A stretch of 64,000 nt of DNA from Acinetobacter equi. GTDB taxonomy: Bacteria; Pseudomonadota; Gammaproteobacteria; Pseudomonadales; Moraxellaceae. The notes under the pieces were generated by a model that saw only the letters and a list, made by a program, of their open reading frames with translations, was not told where the DNA came from and made no database searches. Positions within the stretch are counted from its first letter, which is position 1, and every line of letters starts with the position of its first letter. Where the stretch lies: assembly GCF_001307195.1 (NCBI RefSeq), contig NZ_CP012808.1, forward strand, positions 2,976,001 through 3,040,000. Reading direction: 5' to 3'. Positions 23,873 to 34,037 of this stretch are shown piece by piece. The position numbers and the translations under genes were made by a program.

Positions 23873-26851
23873 TTAGTCTTCTTCAGATGCTTTTAAATCT
23901 GATTCATTTTCAGTTTCAACAACAATCGTTTCATCTGTAACTAGGTTTTCAGTATTTTCTACAGCTTCTAGAAGTTCTTCTTCATCTTCAACTGCTTCAA
24001 TTGAAACCACGCCCACAAGAAGTTCTTCATTACCTAAACGGATCAGACGAACACCTTGCGCATTACGACCTGTTTGCGCTACTTCAGATGCACGTGTACG
24101 TACAAGCGTTCCGCCATCAGAAATCAACATCAATTCTTTGGTTGCATCAATTGAAACTGCACCGACCAACTGACCATTACGCTCAGAGGTCTTGATTGCG
24201 ATCACGCCTTTACCACCACGTTTCTTCGTCGGGAAGTCATCTACAGGGGTACGTTTACCGTAACCATTTTCAGAAGCACACAGTACTTCACCTGTTTCAG
24301 GCACCACAACCAATGATACGATACGGCTCACAAATGCTGAATCCGAACCATCTTCATCATCAGATTCAACATCGTTTTCGTCTTGATCTTCAGCTTGTGT
24401 AGCACCGATAGTTACACGCATACCGCGTACACCTTTCGCTGAACGACCCATTGAGCGCACGTCAGTTTCCGCAAATCGAATTGCTTTACCTTCATTCGAG
24501 AACAACATAATTTGCTGTTCGCCATCGGTAATCGCAACACCAATTAAAGTGTCACCTTCAGCCAATTCAAGCGCACGTAAACCATTTGAACGAACATTAC
24601 TGAATTGTTCAAGTTCTACACGTTTAATCGTACCGTATTCAGTTGCCATAAATACGTAGAAGTTTTTACGTACAGCTTCCGCTTGCTGTGCAAAATCATT
24701 GATGATGTCATCATCAAGATCGGTTGTAGAAAGCTCTAAACCTAGTTCTTTCAACTGAATACGAAGTGCAGCAGAAATATCATCTGCACCATCTTCAGAT
24801 TCAGCCAATGCAGCTTCAAGCGCTGTAAAGTGACTGTTAATCACTTCATTGCTTTGAAGTTGAGCACTATTCGCTTTCACAAATGCTTTAAAGTCAGCCA
24901 AACGTTCTTTAAATTTCTTCGGTGCATCAATAACAGGAAGAATCGCTGTGATCGACTCATCTGCATCTAATGGCAATAAGTTCACCATTGGGCGACCTTT
25001 TGAACCACGTGATGCTTGAGGCACTTCAAATACTTTCAGACGATACACTTTACCTACGTTAGTAAAGCAAAGCACTGTCGCATGGTTTGAAGTTACAATC
25101 AGATGTTGAATGTAATCATCTTCTTTCATTGATGTCGCAGACTTACCACGACCACCGCGACGTTGCGCAGCATAATCTGATAACGGTTGAGTTTTTGCAT
25201 AACCAGTTTTAGAAACTGTTAATACAACTTGCTCTTCAGGAATCAAATCTTCACGTGAGAAATCAATACGAGATTCAACAATTTCAGTACGACGTGCATC
25301 GCCATATTGTTGAAGAATCAATGCAAGTTCTTCTTTAATCACGTTCATCAACAAATTAAAGTCATTTAGAATTGCAGTATATTCAGCAATTTGACCTAAA
25401 ATTTCTGTGTATTCTGCATGTAACTTGTCTTGTTCAAGACCTGTTAAACGATGCAAACGTAATTCAAGAATCGCACCCACTTGAGTTGGAGATAAACGGT
25501 AAATTTGACCATCTATACCAAATGGACGACTTAAATCTTCACCTTCAATTTCGTCAGGACGAACTGAAACAGAACCTGCTTTTTCAAGCAATGCTGCAAC
25601 AGAACCTGCCGCCCACTCACCTGCCTGTAAACGCTCACGCGCTTCTGCTGGGTTTGCGGAAGTTTTGATGGTTTCAATAATTTCGTCAATATTTGCAAGC
25701 GCAACCGTCAAACCTTCTAAGATATGACCACGTTCACGCGCTTTGCGTAATTCGTACATCGTACGACGTGTTACCACTTCTTGACGATGGCGAATAAATG
25801 CTGCAATGATATCTTTTAAGTTCATTAACTTAGGTTGACCATTGTCTAGGCAAACCATGTTAATGCTGAAAGAGTTTTCAAGTTGCGTATTCATGAATAA
25901 ATTATTCACGATAACTTCAGCGTTTTCTCCACGCTTTAAGTCAATCGCAATACGCATACCGTCTTTATCAGACTCATCACGAAGCTCTGAAATACCTTCG
26001 AGTTTTTTCTCTTTTACTAACTCAGCAATACGTTCAATCGTTTTTGCTTTGTTAACTTGATATGGAATTTCAGTGAATACAATCGTAGTACGGTTGGTTT
26101 TCGGATCTTCTTCAAAGTGATATTTACCACGAATATGAAGACGACCTTTACCTGTACGGTAAGCATCAACAATGCCTGATTTACCGTAAATAATACCGCC
26201 TGTTGGAAAATCTGGACCTGAAATATACTCCATCAAACCTTCAATTGAGATTTGTGGATTTTCAGCATATGCCAAACATGCATTAATGACTTCTGTTAGG
26301 TTATGTGGCGCCATGTTGGTCGCCATACCTACAGCAATACCAGTTACACCATTAATCAATAGATTTGGTACACGCGTTGGCATAACTTTAGGAATACGTT
26401 CAGAACCGTCGTAGTTATCTTCCCATTCGACCGTATCTTTTTCTAAATCTGCAAGTATTTCATGCGTGATTTTACGCATACGTACTTCGGTATAACGCAT
26501 TGCTGCAGCGCTATCACCATCGACAGAACCAAAGTTACCTTGACCATCAACCAATTGATAACGCAAGCTAAAATCTTGCGCCATACGAACAATCGTTTCG
26601 TATACAGCAGAATCACCATGTGGGTGATATTTACCGATAACGTCACCCACTACACGAGCAGACTTTTTGTACGCTTTATTATAGTCATTGCCCAATTCGT
26701 GCATTGCGAAAAGCACGCGACGGTGAACTGGTTTTAGACCATCTCGAACATCTGGCAAGGCACGAGATACGATTACGCTCATGGCATAATCGAGATACGA
26801 GTGCTTGAGTTCATCTTCAATGGCAATCGGTCTAATTTCCGATACGCTCAT
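23873..26851 (-). CDS. gyrA: DNA gyrase subunit A
   Basis: GyrA is the DNA-breaking and rejoining subunit of gyrase, which puts negative supercoils into DNA. The catalytic Tyr120 lies in [10 protein letters not shown]. The quinolone region reads HGDSAVYET, with Ser81 and Glu85 unchanged (Acinetobacter numbering), which is the sensitive form. The GyrA box QRRGGRG is present at the start of the C-terminal wrapping domain. At 992 residues it is longer than E. coli GyrA (875). About 90 residues are inserted in the C-terminal domain between ITAILPV and [11 protein letters not shown], and an acidic stretch ([18 protein letters not shown]) follows later. A very acidic tail ends the protein. The ribosome site AAGGAG lies close to the start. 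Confidence 0.97.
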   Translation of the reverse strand: MSVSEIRPIAIEDELKHSYLDYAMSVIVSRALPDVRDGLKPVHRRVLFAMHELGNDYNKAYKKSARVVGDVIGKYHPHGDSAVYETIVRMAQDFSLRYQLVDGQGNFGSVDGDSAAAMRYTEVRMRKITHEILADLEKDTVEWEDNYDGSERIPKVMPTRVPNLLINGVTGIAVGMATNMAPHNLTEVINACLAYAENPQISIEGLMEYISGPDFPTGGIIYGKSGIVDAYRTGKGRLHIRGKYHFEEDPKTNRTTIVFTEIPYQVNKAKTIERIAELVKEKKLEGISELRDESDKDGMRIAIDLKRGENAEVIVNNLFMNTQLENSFSINMVCLDNGQPKLMNLKDIIAAFIRHRQEVVTRRTMYELRKARERGHILEGLTVALANIDEIIETIKTSANPAEARERLQAGEWAAGSVAALLEKAGSVSVRPDEIEGEDLSRPFGIDGQIYRLSPTQVGAILELRLHRLTGLEQDKLHAEYTEILGQIAEYTAILNDFNLLMNVIKEELALILQQYGDARRTEIVESRIDFSREDLIPEEQVVLTVSKTGYAKTQPLSDYAAQRRGGRGKSATSMKEDDYIQHLIVTSNHATVLCFTNVGKVYRLKVFEVPQASRGSKGRPMVNLLPLDADESITAILPVIDAPKKFKERLADFKAFVKANSAQLQSNEVINSHFTALEAALAESEDGADDISAALRIQLKELGLELSTTDLDDDIINDFAQQAEAVRKNFYVFMATEYGTIKRVELEQFSNVRSNGLRALELAEGDTLIGVAITDGEQQIMLFSNEGKAIRFAETDVRSMGRSAKGVRGMRVTIGATQAEDQDENDVESDDEDGSDSAFVSRIVSLVVVPETGEVLCASENGYGKRTPVDDFPTKKRGGKGVIAIKTSERNGQLVGAVSIDATKELMLISDGGTLVRTRASEVAQTGRNAQGVRLIRLGNEELLVGVVSIEAVEDEEELLEAVENTENLVTDETIVVETENESDLKASEED

Positions 26852-27208
26852 GCATACTCCTTGTTATACAAGCAGAATTCTGCCCGCATTTTATATCGTA
26901 AAATCAGTGAAAAAGCTTGTCTAACAGACAGAACTAAAATCAAAAATACAGTCGCGTAGTATAGCATAAATAAGAGTGAATTTGTGATGCTCTCACTTGA
27001 GTAGCACCATGATTTTTTGTATTTATTTTAGTACTAAATTTTGAAAATAAATCTTCTCATTCAAGTCATCTTTTAGTTTTCCATCACCATATATATTTTC
27101 TTAAAAATCTTACAGATTCATTCAATGTCTTAAATGAATAAAAAATATTATACTTTTCACACAAATAAAAAAAAGCACTCAAATGAGTGCTTTTTTTGCA
27201 TTCTAGAA
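26852..27208. other. gyrA promoter region and etfA terminator
   Basis: The part next to gyrA should hold its promoter; on the minus strand TATACT at 26958-26963 is a possible -10 without a good -35. At 27168-27198, AAGCACTCA pairs with TGAGTGCTT and is flanked by A and T runs: this is the terminator of the etfBA operon. The rest is AT-rich without other features. Confidence 0.6.
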
Positions 27209-28141
27209 TTAAAGTTTTGAAACTAATTCTGGAACAACAGTATTTAGGTCACCAACTAACCAGTAGTCAGCAACAGCATTGATTGGCGCTTCTTCATCTT
27301 TGTTGATCGCAACGATCACTTTAGAGTCTTTCATACCAGCCAAGTGCTGAATTGCACCAGAAATACCTACAGCGATATATAAGTCAGGTGCAACAATTTT
27401 ACCTGTTTGACCAACTTGCATATCGTTTGGTACGAAACCAGCATCTACAGCGGCACGTGAAGCACCTTGAGCAGCGCCTAGTTTGTCTGCCAATGGGTCA
27501 AGAACTGTATGATAGTTTTCACCAGAACCTACACCACGACCACCAGATACAACAATACGAGCAGCAGTTAATTCAGGGCGTTCAGATTTTACAATCTCTT
27601 CAGCTACGAATTTAGAAACACCAGCTTCACCCGCAGATGCAACAGCTTCAACACTTGCAGAACCACCTTCAGCAGCAACAGCATCAAATGCTGTACCACG
27701 TACAGTACCCACTACAATTGCTTCACCAGATTCTACAGTTGCAATTGCATTACCTGCATAAATTGGACGCTTGAAAGTTTTAGGACCTTCAACTGCAATA
27801 ATGTCAGTAATCATACTTACATCAAGAAGAGCAGCAGCACGTGGAAGTACATTTTTGCCTGTAGTTGTAGAAGCAGCAAGAATATGTGTATACCCTTTAC
27901 CCAATTCAGCAACTAATTTTGCAACGTTTTCAGCCAATTGGTTTGCATAAGCAGCGTCATCAGCAAGTAATACTTTACTTACACCAGCAACTTTTGCAGC
28001 TTGATCAGCAACAGCTTGTGCGCCTGAACCTGCAACTAATACAGTGATATCACCACCGATTTTTTGAGCCGCAGCAACAACGTTTAAAGTTGCACCATTT
28101 AGTGCTTTATTGTCGTGCTCAGCGATAACTAAAATACTCAT
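27209..28141 (-). CDS. etfA: Electron transfer flavoprotein subunit alpha
   Basis: EtfA holds the FAD of the ETF heterodimer, which takes electrons from acyl-CoA and other dehydrogenases and hands them to ETF-ubiquinone oxidoreductase. The 310-residue protein has the N-terminal alpha/beta domain (SILVIAEHDNKALNGATLN). The C-terminal FAD domain shows VVSGGRGVGSGENY and the signature LYIAVGISGAIQHLAGM followed by VIVAINKDEEAPIN. It lies 17 bp after etfB and surely belongs to the same operon. Its 3' end is followed by a strong terminator. Confidence 0.97.
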   Translation of the reverse strand: MSILVIAEHDNKALNGATLNVVAAAQKIGGDITVLVAGSGAQAVADQAAKVAGVSKVLLADDAAYANQLAENVAKLVAELGKGYTHILAASTTTGKNVLPRAAALLDVSMITDIIAVEGPKTFKRPIYAGNAIATVESGEAIVVGTVRGTAFDAVAAEGGSASVEAVASAGEAGVSKFVAEEIVKSERPELTAARIVVSGGRGVGSGENYHTVLDPLADKLGAAQGASRAAVDAGFVPNDMQVGQTGKIVAPDLYIAVGISGAIQHLAGMKDSKVIVAINKDEEAPINAVADYWLVGDLNTVVPELVSKL

Positions 28142-28158
28142 GATTTTATCCTTCTGTA

Positions 28159-28911
28159 TTAGATCACTTTCGCTTCATTTTTTAATTTTTCAACAAGCTC
28201 ATCAACAGATTTCACTTGTACGCCAGCTTTACGCTCTGCTGGTGGTTCAACTTTAACTGTTTTAAGTTTAGTTGCAGCAGTTACACCGTAGTCTGCAGGA
28301 GACTTAGTTTCAAGCGGCTTTTTACGAGCTTTCATAATGTTTGGAAGCGCAGCATAGCGTGGCTCATTCAAACGTAAGTCAGTCGTAATAATTGCTGGAA
28401 GTGAAAGTTCAACAGTTTGTAAACCACCATCAATTTCACGAGTAACCTGAACTTTATCACCTTCAACTTTAACTTCAGATGCAAAAGTACCTTGACCTGC
28501 ACCAAGTAAAGCACCAAGCATTTGACCTACTTGGTTTGAATCTTCATCAATTGCTTGCTTACCAAGAAGAATCAATTGTGGCTGTTCAGCATCTACAATG
28601 CCTTTTAAAATTTTAGCAACTTCTAAAGCACCAAGTTGGCTATCATCAGCTTCAACTAAAATGCCACGATCTGCACCAAGTGCCATCGCTGAACGAATTT
28701 GTTCTTGAGCTTCTTTAGGACCAATAGAAACAACAACGATTTCTGAAACAGTTCCTTTTTCTTTTAAACGAACCGCTTCTTCCACTGCGATTTCACAGAA
28801 TGGGTTAATTGACATTTTAACGTTAGTAAGGTCCACCCCACTATTGTCCGGTTTAACTCGAACTTTAACGTTGGCATCAACCACACGTTTTACAGCAACA
28901 AGAGCCTTCAT
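28159..28911 (-). CDS. etfB: Electron transfer flavoprotein subunit beta
   Basis: EtfB is the partner of EtfA and binds AMP. The 250-residue protein has [20 protein letters not shown] at the start, then [20 protein letters not shown] and [11 protein letters not shown]. The ETF-beta signature [20 protein letters not shown] continues, followed by [19 protein letters not shown]. Length is usual. It is the first gene of the etfBA operon, and the promoter must lie in the 460-bp region upstream. Confidence 0.97.
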   Translation of the reverse strand: MKALVAVKRVVDANVKVRVKPDNSGVDLTNVKMSINPFCEIAVEEAVRLKEKGTVSEIVVVSIGPKEAQEQIRSAMALGADRGILVEADDSQLGALEVAKILKGIVDAEQPQLILLGKQAIDEDSNQVGQMLGALLGAGQGTFASEVKVEGDKVQVTREIDGGLQTVELSLPAIITTDLRLNEPRYAALPNIMKARKKPLETKSPADYGVTAATKLKTVKVEPPAERKAGVQVKSVDELVEKLKNEAKVI

Positions 28912-29371
28912 GTAATCCTCGGCTGTTTTAGCAAAAGTAAATATTGAGAAGAATTAGAGTAACTCTTCACTTAAAATTTTTTAGGTACCTTATCTTGCAA
29001 TGCGTATGGCATTTCGGTCAAGTCACAATTAACTAAAGAACTATAAAAAAGCGTAAAAATAACTGAACCCTACGTTCACTTTGTTTATTTTGGACACATT
29101 TATCAACATTTAGGACACTTTTCAAACAATTTTAACTATTGATTTTTATTATGTTTTTATTTTATTTAATACATCAAAAGAACTTATGTATAACGCGTTT
29201 TATATCATTTTTTCTAAATAACTTATCGTCCATAAAATCAATTTATCTATCTATATTCGTCATTTAAGAGAAATAGCGAACCTTAATTTTATGTATTTTC
29301 GCATCTTTCTCTTTCAAGCATGTATAAAAAAGCCTGCATAAATACAGGCTTTTTTTATTTACACTTATTTT
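28912..29371. other. Intergenic region before etfBA, with LysE terminator
   Basis: At 29326-29356 AAGCCTG pairs with CAGGCTT, with A and T runs outside: a terminator for the LysE-type gene. Nearer to etfB the repeated words GGACACATTT and GGACACTTTT (29092-29125) stand 19 bp apart and could be part of a control site. No ORF is evident. Confidence 0.5.
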
Positions 29372-29977
29372 TTAGTTAATAATCAACCAACTTGCAGCTA
29401 ATGCCAATAAGCCACCTGAAGAACCATCTATCCATTTTTGGCGACGTTCATTAATTTGTGCTCGTTGTGATAATTTTGCACACAAAATACTTAAAGCACT
29501 ATAAACAATGAAACATAAAGCAATAAAAATAAAAGACAACACTAAACCTTGAATGACAGTATTCTCAGACTTATTAATGAATTGCGGCAAAATGGCAAAA
29601 TAAATCAGCATACCTTTTGGATTTAACAGTGCAGTAAAAAATCCTTTTTTAATTGGATTCGATACAGACTTATTGTCAATTTTAAGTGTTTTCTTGCTCA
29701 ATACAGATTTAAACAAACCAAATGCAAGAAAAAGTAAATATGCAATTCCTAACCATTTAATAGTTTCAAATAGAATTGGGAATGACACAATAATTGCCGC
29801 AATGCCGAGTGCAACAAGAATAGAATGTATTAAATAACCACAGCACACACCTATTGTTGCCATAATGCCAGCTTTTGCATTCTTCCCCATCACTTGAGAC
29901 AAAATAAATAACATATCTGGTCCTGGTGTAAAAATAAGTGGGATCACGGTCAGTGCGAAGAGTACAAATACAGACAT
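29372..29977 (-). CDS. LysE/RhtB-family amino-acid exporter
   Basis: The 201-residue inner-membrane protein has six hydrophobic segments and the LysE-family start FALTVIPLIFTPGPDMLFILSQ, in which TPGPD is typical. GIMATIGVCCGYLIHSILVALGI and the middle segment GFFTALLNPKGMLIYFAILPQF are further family marks. These proteins export amino acids such as homoserine, threonine or lysine; the substrate here cannot be told. An Lrp/AsnC-type regulator gene stands head to head with 114 bp between and probably controls it, a common pairing in this family. Confidence 0.9.
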   Translation of the reverse strand: MSVFVLFALTVIPLIFTPGPDMLFILSQVMGKNAKAGIMATIGVCCGYLIHSILVALGIAAIIVSFPILFETIKWLGIAYLLFLAFGLFKSVLSKKTLKIDNKSVSNPIKKGFFTALLNPKGMLIYFAILPQFINKSENTVIQGLVLSFIFIALCFIVYSALSILCAKLSQRAQINERRQKWIDGSSGGLLALAASWLIIN

Positions 29978-30091
29978 TTTCCTTTACCTTTCTGTATAAC
30001 AAAAAACAGAAAATAGTATCTTCTAATTTACTTAAAATAGGATTTCAAATATTCTACTTAGTGAGCTATTTTTAGAATTTAATTCTATTTT

Positions 30092-30586
30092 ATGAAACAA
30101 TCTCCAAACTCTATTTCAATAAAGCTTGATCGAATTGATAAAAATATCATTCGTGCTTTACAGATCCATGGACGAATTCAAAATAATGAATTGGCAGATA
30201 AGATTGGGCTTTCACCTTCCTCATGTTTAAGACGAGTCAAAATTTTAGAAGAAGCAGGTGTTATTCAACACTATGCAACTATTGTTGATCCTCAAAAAAT
30301 TGGATTAAAACTGATCCTTTTTTCTCGTATTTGGCTCATTGGGCAAGATGCCGAAACGATTGATACTTTTATTGAAGCAATGAAAGAGCTTCCTCAAGTG
30401 ATGGAGTGCTATATTATTTTAGGTGAATGTGATGCGATGCTGAAAGTGGTGGTGCCCGATTTAGAAAGTTATAGAAAGTTTCAATCAACACATCTAACCA
30501 AGAAAAATGGTATTACCAGTGTAAAAACAGATTTACCTAGCCAAATTATTAAACAGAGTTTTCAACTACCTCTAGAAGATTTATAA
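30092..30586 (+). CDS. Lrp/AsnC-family transcription regulator
   Basis: The 164-residue protein has an N-terminal helix-turn-helix (about 14-70, IDKNIIRALQIHGRIQNNELADKIGLSPSSCLRRVKILEEAG) and a C-terminal RAM ligand-binding domain (about 85-160, with ECYIILGECDAMLKVVVPDLESY). Such proteins sense amino acids and bind DNA as dimers or octamers. It is divergent from a LysE-type exporter gene, so it most likely controls this exporter and itself from the shared 114-bp spacer. The exact effector is unknown. Confidence 0.92.
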   Translation: MKQSPNSISIKLDRIDKNIIRALQIHGRIQNNELADKIGLSPSSCLRRVKILEEAGVIQHYATIVDPQKIGLKLILFSRIWLIGQDAETIDTFIEAMKELPQVMECYIILGECDAMLKVVVPDLESYRKFQSTHLTKKNGITSVKTDLPSQIIKQSFQLPLEDL

Positions 30587-30615
30587 AAATCTCCTTATTT
30601 TTAATATTATGAAAA

Positions 30616-30641
30616 TCCCTCATTTAAAAATAAATGAGGGA
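30616..30641 (+). terminator. Inverted repeat after the Lrp-type gene
   Basis: TCCCTCATTTA pairs with TAAATGAGGGA around AAAA, an 11-bp perfect stem. There is no T run after it, so termination would be weak. Confidence 0.45.
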
Positions 30642-30738
30642 GAACTTTAAAATCAAAAAACTAAAAAATTCAGTAAGAAACTGATGATTACAATTCATTT
30701 CAAGCTAAATGAAGTGATCTCAATTTAATAAATTCATC

Positions 30739-31119
30739 CTAAGCATTTTCTTTCTGCAAACTTTCTAAAAAATCACGATGAACATGACTTAAATCAATCA
30801 GGTTATATTTTTCTAAATGAAAAACTTCCCAGACAGCAATAAAATCTTCTTTTAAATCTATATTTTGCATTGACACAGGCTTTTCTTGCCACTGTTTATC
30901 TGAAATCCAAATATATGTTTTCTGATTATTAGGATTCCTCGCTTGCAACTTACCTTCAACATTAATTCCTTCTACATGTGCACCGTCAGGAAGAGTAGCC
31001 TGAATTGTAGGAAGATTAACTTCAACAAAATGTTTAACTTGTCTAAGCCCATAACCGGCAAAGATTTCTTTTTGTGTTGGTGTAAGTTGATCATATTTTT
31101 GCTGTATATTCGTAATCAT
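30739..31119 (-). CDS. Protein of unknown function
   Basis: The 126-residue protein has no signal peptide and no membrane segment. It starts with a helical region (IQQKYDQLTPTQKEIFAGYG), followed by a mixed part with GAHVEGINVEGKLQARN, NQKTYIWISDKQW and a C-terminal region rich in acidic and aromatic residues (EDFIAVWEVFHLEKYNLIDLSHVHRDFL). I recognise no family. The codon use resembles its neighbours. It lies alone between the Lrp-type regulator and xerC. Confidence 0.6.
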   Translation of the reverse strand: MITNIQQKYDQLTPTQKEIFAGYGLRQVKHFVEVNLPTIQATLPDGAHVEGINVEGKLQARNPNNQKTYIWISDKQWQEKPVSMQNIDLKEDFIAVWEVFHLEKYNLIDLSHVHRDFLESLQKENA

Positions 31120-31319
31120 TTTTTAACCTTGTTTTTCAATATCTATCTTTCAATAACAATTTAGCGAACCAAAAATATTTTAATATTTACATTGCTCATG
31201 TCATAAATTCTTCAATTAAGCAATTCTTATACCTTAACTGTTGCTTTATTTTTATTCTACATTAGTTCAAATTACCATCATAATCAAAAAAAATGATCTA
31301 AATAAAAATTTACCGTCTT

Positions 31320-32261
31320 TCAACTATCACTTTTAAAATGTGCTCTAGGATGTGCTTGATCATATACCTGTGCTAAATGATCAAAATCAACATGCGTATA
31401 AATTTGAGTTGTCGTTAAATTACTATGTCCCAACATTTCTTGTACTGCTCTTAAGTCTCTGCTATTTGACAACATATGACTTGCAAAGCAGTGACGCAAG
31501 AGATGTGGATGTAAATCTACACCAACACCTGCTCTCTGTGCTTGATACTTCACTCTATTTTCAATTTGTCTTACACCTAATGGATTTCCCTTTTGAGTAA
31601 TAAAGATCTGTGCCTCGGGTACAAAATCACCATTCCATAAAGGATAAATTTGCAACCATGCCATCACTGCATCTTTTGCCTTAGTTCCAAATGGAACTAC
31701 TCTCATTTTATTACCCTTACCTGTAATCCTTAATAATTGGCGAGTGAAATCAATGTCTTTAATTTTTAGCCCTTGCACTTCCGATAAACGCAACCCGCTA
31801 GAATATAGTAACTCCAAAATAGCTTTATCCCTGACCCAAAGTTGTTGTTGCGTTGGAGATTCAGGATCGGGCTGATCAAGTATTTGATGAATTGTTTCAA
31901 TATCAATCAGCCCAGGCAAAGGTCTAGGTTGACGCTTTAATTGAAAATCATCTGATGGATTAAACAATAAATATTGTCCTTGTTCAGCCCATTTCATAAA
32001 CTGACGAATAGCTGACAACATACGTTGTAAACTACTAGAACTTAATTGATTAAGCTCGACTTTAAATGCTAAATAACCTCTTAAATCTGAAGTTTCTATG
32101 CTTTGTAATGGAATATTTTGCTGTTCACAATAGTTTAAAAAATCAGCAACATCTCTTTCATACGCACTTAGTGTATGTTTAGATTGATTCTGTATCTCTC
32201 GCTCTTTTAACCACATGGAAAGTAATTGCATAGTCGTATGCTGCATTTTACTTTTCTCCAT
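31320..32261 (-). CDS. xerC: Tyrosine recombinase XerC
   Basis: XerC acts with XerD at the dif site to resolve chromosome dimers. The 313-residue protein has an N-terminal SAM-like DNA-binding domain (about 10-95) and a catalytic domain (about 115-300). Catalytic residues are visible in SGLRLSEVQGL (Arg), HPHLLRHCFASHML (His-x-x-Arg) and LGHSNLTTTQIYTHVDF (His and the nucleophile Tyr). The length is that of XerC, not of phage integrases, and its place after lysA-dapF is conserved in gamma-proteobacteria. Two Met codons (32261, 32246) can be the start. It lies 24 bp after the SseB-like gene and is probably co-transcribed with it. Confidence 0.93.
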   Translation of the reverse strand: MEKSKMQHTTMQLLSMWLKEREIQNQSKHTLSAYERDVADFLNYCEQQNIPLQSIETSDLRGYLAFKVELNQLSSSSLQRMLSAIRQFMKWAEQGQYLLFNPSDDFQLKRQPRPLPGLIDIETIHQILDQPDPESPTQQQLWVRDKAILELLYSSGLRLSEVQGLKIKDIDFTRQLLRITGKGNKMRVVPFGTKAKDAVMAWLQIYPLWNGDFVPEAQIFITQKGNPLGVRQIENRVKYQAQRAGVGVDLHPHLLRHCFASHMLSNSRDLRAVQEMLGHSNLTTTQIYTHVDFDHLAQVYDQAHPRAHFKSDS

Positions 32262-32285
32262 GATTCAACAAAAATTTTAATTTTT

Positions 32286-33098
32286 TCATGAAAATAGTTT
32301 ATCAAAAAAACGCGGTTTATTCTCTTCAGTTCGCATATAAAATGGTGTTATTTCCTCTCTAAAATATCGATTAATTTCATCTTCCTCTAAATCTAAATGT
32401 ACCAAGTTAATTTCAATTTTTTCTTTTAAAGATGCATATGCAATTTGGCTAATTTTACGATGTAGCTCATCAATATAATACATAGATAAATGCTGATCGA
32501 GTTTTAAACCTATCAATAAAAATGGTATCTCACTCATATCACTATCGTAAATCTGCGCCAAATATGCTGCAATAATATGAAGTTCTGTTGAAAAAAAATG
32601 TTTTAATTGCCCAACCATAAATTCTGGATATATATCTGGCTGTTTCATTAAAAATATTGAATCTCCCTCTATTTCATAACTTTCTAATACTTGACTATAA
32701 TCTCCCAATAAAATGCCTCTAATTTCATCAGGATAAAATTCTTTAATCGCTTCTGATTCAGGATTTAAAATTAAATGAGCACCCAAGGTAATTTCAAATA
32801 AAATTCGACATGGTAAGCAAATAAAATTCTCATTCGATATTTTTCTTAATTTTTCCACTGAAGTAAAAAAAGGAATGATATGCCCATATTCTGGATCATC
32901 CCAAACTTTTAAAGAAATAGATTGTTTATTATTGAATGTTTTTTCAGGAAATTTCTCCGTAAGCTCTTCAACATCATATTGAATACAATAAATATTTGCT
33001 TCAAGTAACTTCTCTAAAAACTCAGGTCGGTACGCTGGTTCATGTACAGCATGTATTAAGATTTCTTCGAGTTTTCTCTCATCATCTTTATCTTTCAT
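32286..33098 (-). CDS. SseB-family protein
   Basis: The 270-residue cytosolic protein fits the SseB family (enhanced serine sensitivity protein). The N-terminal SseB domain (about 8-130) has LEEILIHAVHEPAYRPEFLEKLLEANIYCI, IPFFTSVEKL and LGAHLILNPESEAIKEFYPDEI. The C-terminal SseB domain (about 150-260) has LKHFFSTELHIIAAYLAQIY and FLLIGLKLDQHL. The family's biochemical role is not settled; in E. coli it affects serine sensitivity. It stands between the dapF terminator and xerC, where many gamma-proteobacteria have a DUF484 gene instead. It probably shares a transcript with xerC. Confidence 0.8.
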   Translation of the reverse strand: MKDKDDERKLEEILIHAVHEPAYRPEFLEKLLEANIYCIQYDVEELTEKFPEKTFNNKQSISLKVWDDPEYGHIIPFFTSVEKLRKISNENFICLPCRILFEITLGAHLILNPESEAIKEFYPDEIRGILLGDYSQVLESYEIEGDSIFLMKQPDIYPEFMVGQLKHFFSTELHIIAAYLAQIYDSDMSEIPFLLIGLKLDQHLSMYYIDELHRKISQIAYASLKEKIEINLVHLDLEEDEINRYFREEITPFYMRTEENKPRFFDKLFS

Positions 33099-33130
33099 TT
33101 TATTTTCCTATATTTATTTTTGTATGGTTA

Positions 33131-33163
33131 AAAAAAAGCCCTAATCAATTAGGGCTTTTTTAT
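33131..33163. terminator. Terminator after dapF
   Basis: AAGCCCTAAT pairs with ATTAGGGCTT around two bases, with A and T runs outside. It ends the lptM-lysA-dapF operon and separates it from the SseB-like gene and xerC. Confidence 0.9.
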
Positions 33164-33178
33164 TCAGCTTTTTTAGAA

Positions 33179-34024
33179 TTAAGCTTGAAAGTAACTTAAG
33201 TCGAGGCGACCATGATAGACAGTAGCTGTTGGACCAGTCATCCAAACCACCTCTCCTTCACGCCATTCAATCAGAAGTTTACCACCAGCCAATTCGACCT
33301 CGACAGCATTAGATAATAATCCACGGCGCATACCTGAAACTGCCGCAGCACAAGCCCCTGTACCACACGCCAATGTTTCACCTACACCACGTTCAAACAC
33401 ACGCAATCGTGCTCGTTTTTCATCCACAATTTGCATAAAACCAACATTCACACGTTGTGGAAAACGCTCATGAGACTCAACAATTGGACCTATTCTTGCA
33501 ACTTCTGCTGAAATCACATTTGGTACAATTGTCACCGCATGTGGATTCCCCATATTCACAACATCAATTGTTAATTGCTCATCACTTGATAAATCAATGT
33601 CATATAAGTTTTCTACATCTTCTGCCACAAATGGAATTTCTTGTGGTAAAAATTTAGGATAACCCATATTTACCCGAACCCAGCCATTCGCACCAAGTTC
33701 TGGTTCTACAATACCCGATTTTGTCTGAACTTTAATTTTAGTTTTTGTAGTTAATTGGCGTTCATGTACAAATCTTGCAAAGCAACGTACACCATTACCA
33801 CACTGTTCAACTTCAGAACCATCTGCATTTAAAATGCGATATTTAAAGTCAGCATTTGGAACATCAGGTGGTTCTACAATTAATAATTGATCAAAACCAA
33901 TACCAAAATGACGATCTGCTAAACGTTGAATCGTTAAGGTATCTAAAAATGCTTTTTGGCTGATTAAATCAACCACCATAAAGTCATTGCCTAGACCATG
34001 CATTTTTGTAAATTCTAATAACAT
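33179..34024 (-). CDS. dapF: Diaminopimelate epimerase
   Basis: DapF turns LL- into meso-diaminopimelate for cell wall and lysine synthesis. The 281-residue protein starts with [17 protein letters not shown]. It has both catalytic Cys residues, in [14 protein letters not shown] and in [15 protein letters not shown]. The frame is open further upstream, but the extra 22 residues lie inside the lysA end and do not belong to the family, so the start is at 34024, 13 bp after the lysA stop. The protein stands next to LysA, which uses its product. A terminator follows. Confidence 0.96.
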   Translation of the reverse strand: MLLEFTKMHGLGNDFMVVDLISQKAFLDTLTIQRLADRHFGIGFDQLLIVEPPDVPNADFKYRILNADGSEVEQCGNGVRCFARFVHERQLTTKTKIKVQTKSGIVEPELGANGWVRVNMGYPKFLPQEIPFVAEDVENLYDIDLSSDEQLTIDVVNMGNPHAVTIVPNVISAEVARIGPIVESHERFPQRVNVGFMQIVDEKRARLRVFERGVGETLACGTGACAAAVSGMRRGLLSNAVEVELAGGKLLIEWREGEVVWMTGPTATVYHGRLDLSYFQA

Positions 34025-34037
34025 CTCGAATTCATCC

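Noticed and set aside
24001..24402. Plus-strand ORFs inside gyrA
   Set aside because: They are low-complexity His/Gln/Leu-rich shadows of the gyrA frame with no ribosome sites.
25500..26851. Quinolone resistance change in gyrA
   Set aside because: The region reads HGDSAVYET with Ser81 and Glu85, the sensitive form.
31320..32261. Tyrosine recombinase as mark of an integrated element
   Set aside because: Length, motifs and place after dapF are those of housekeeping XerC; no att sites or phage genes are near.
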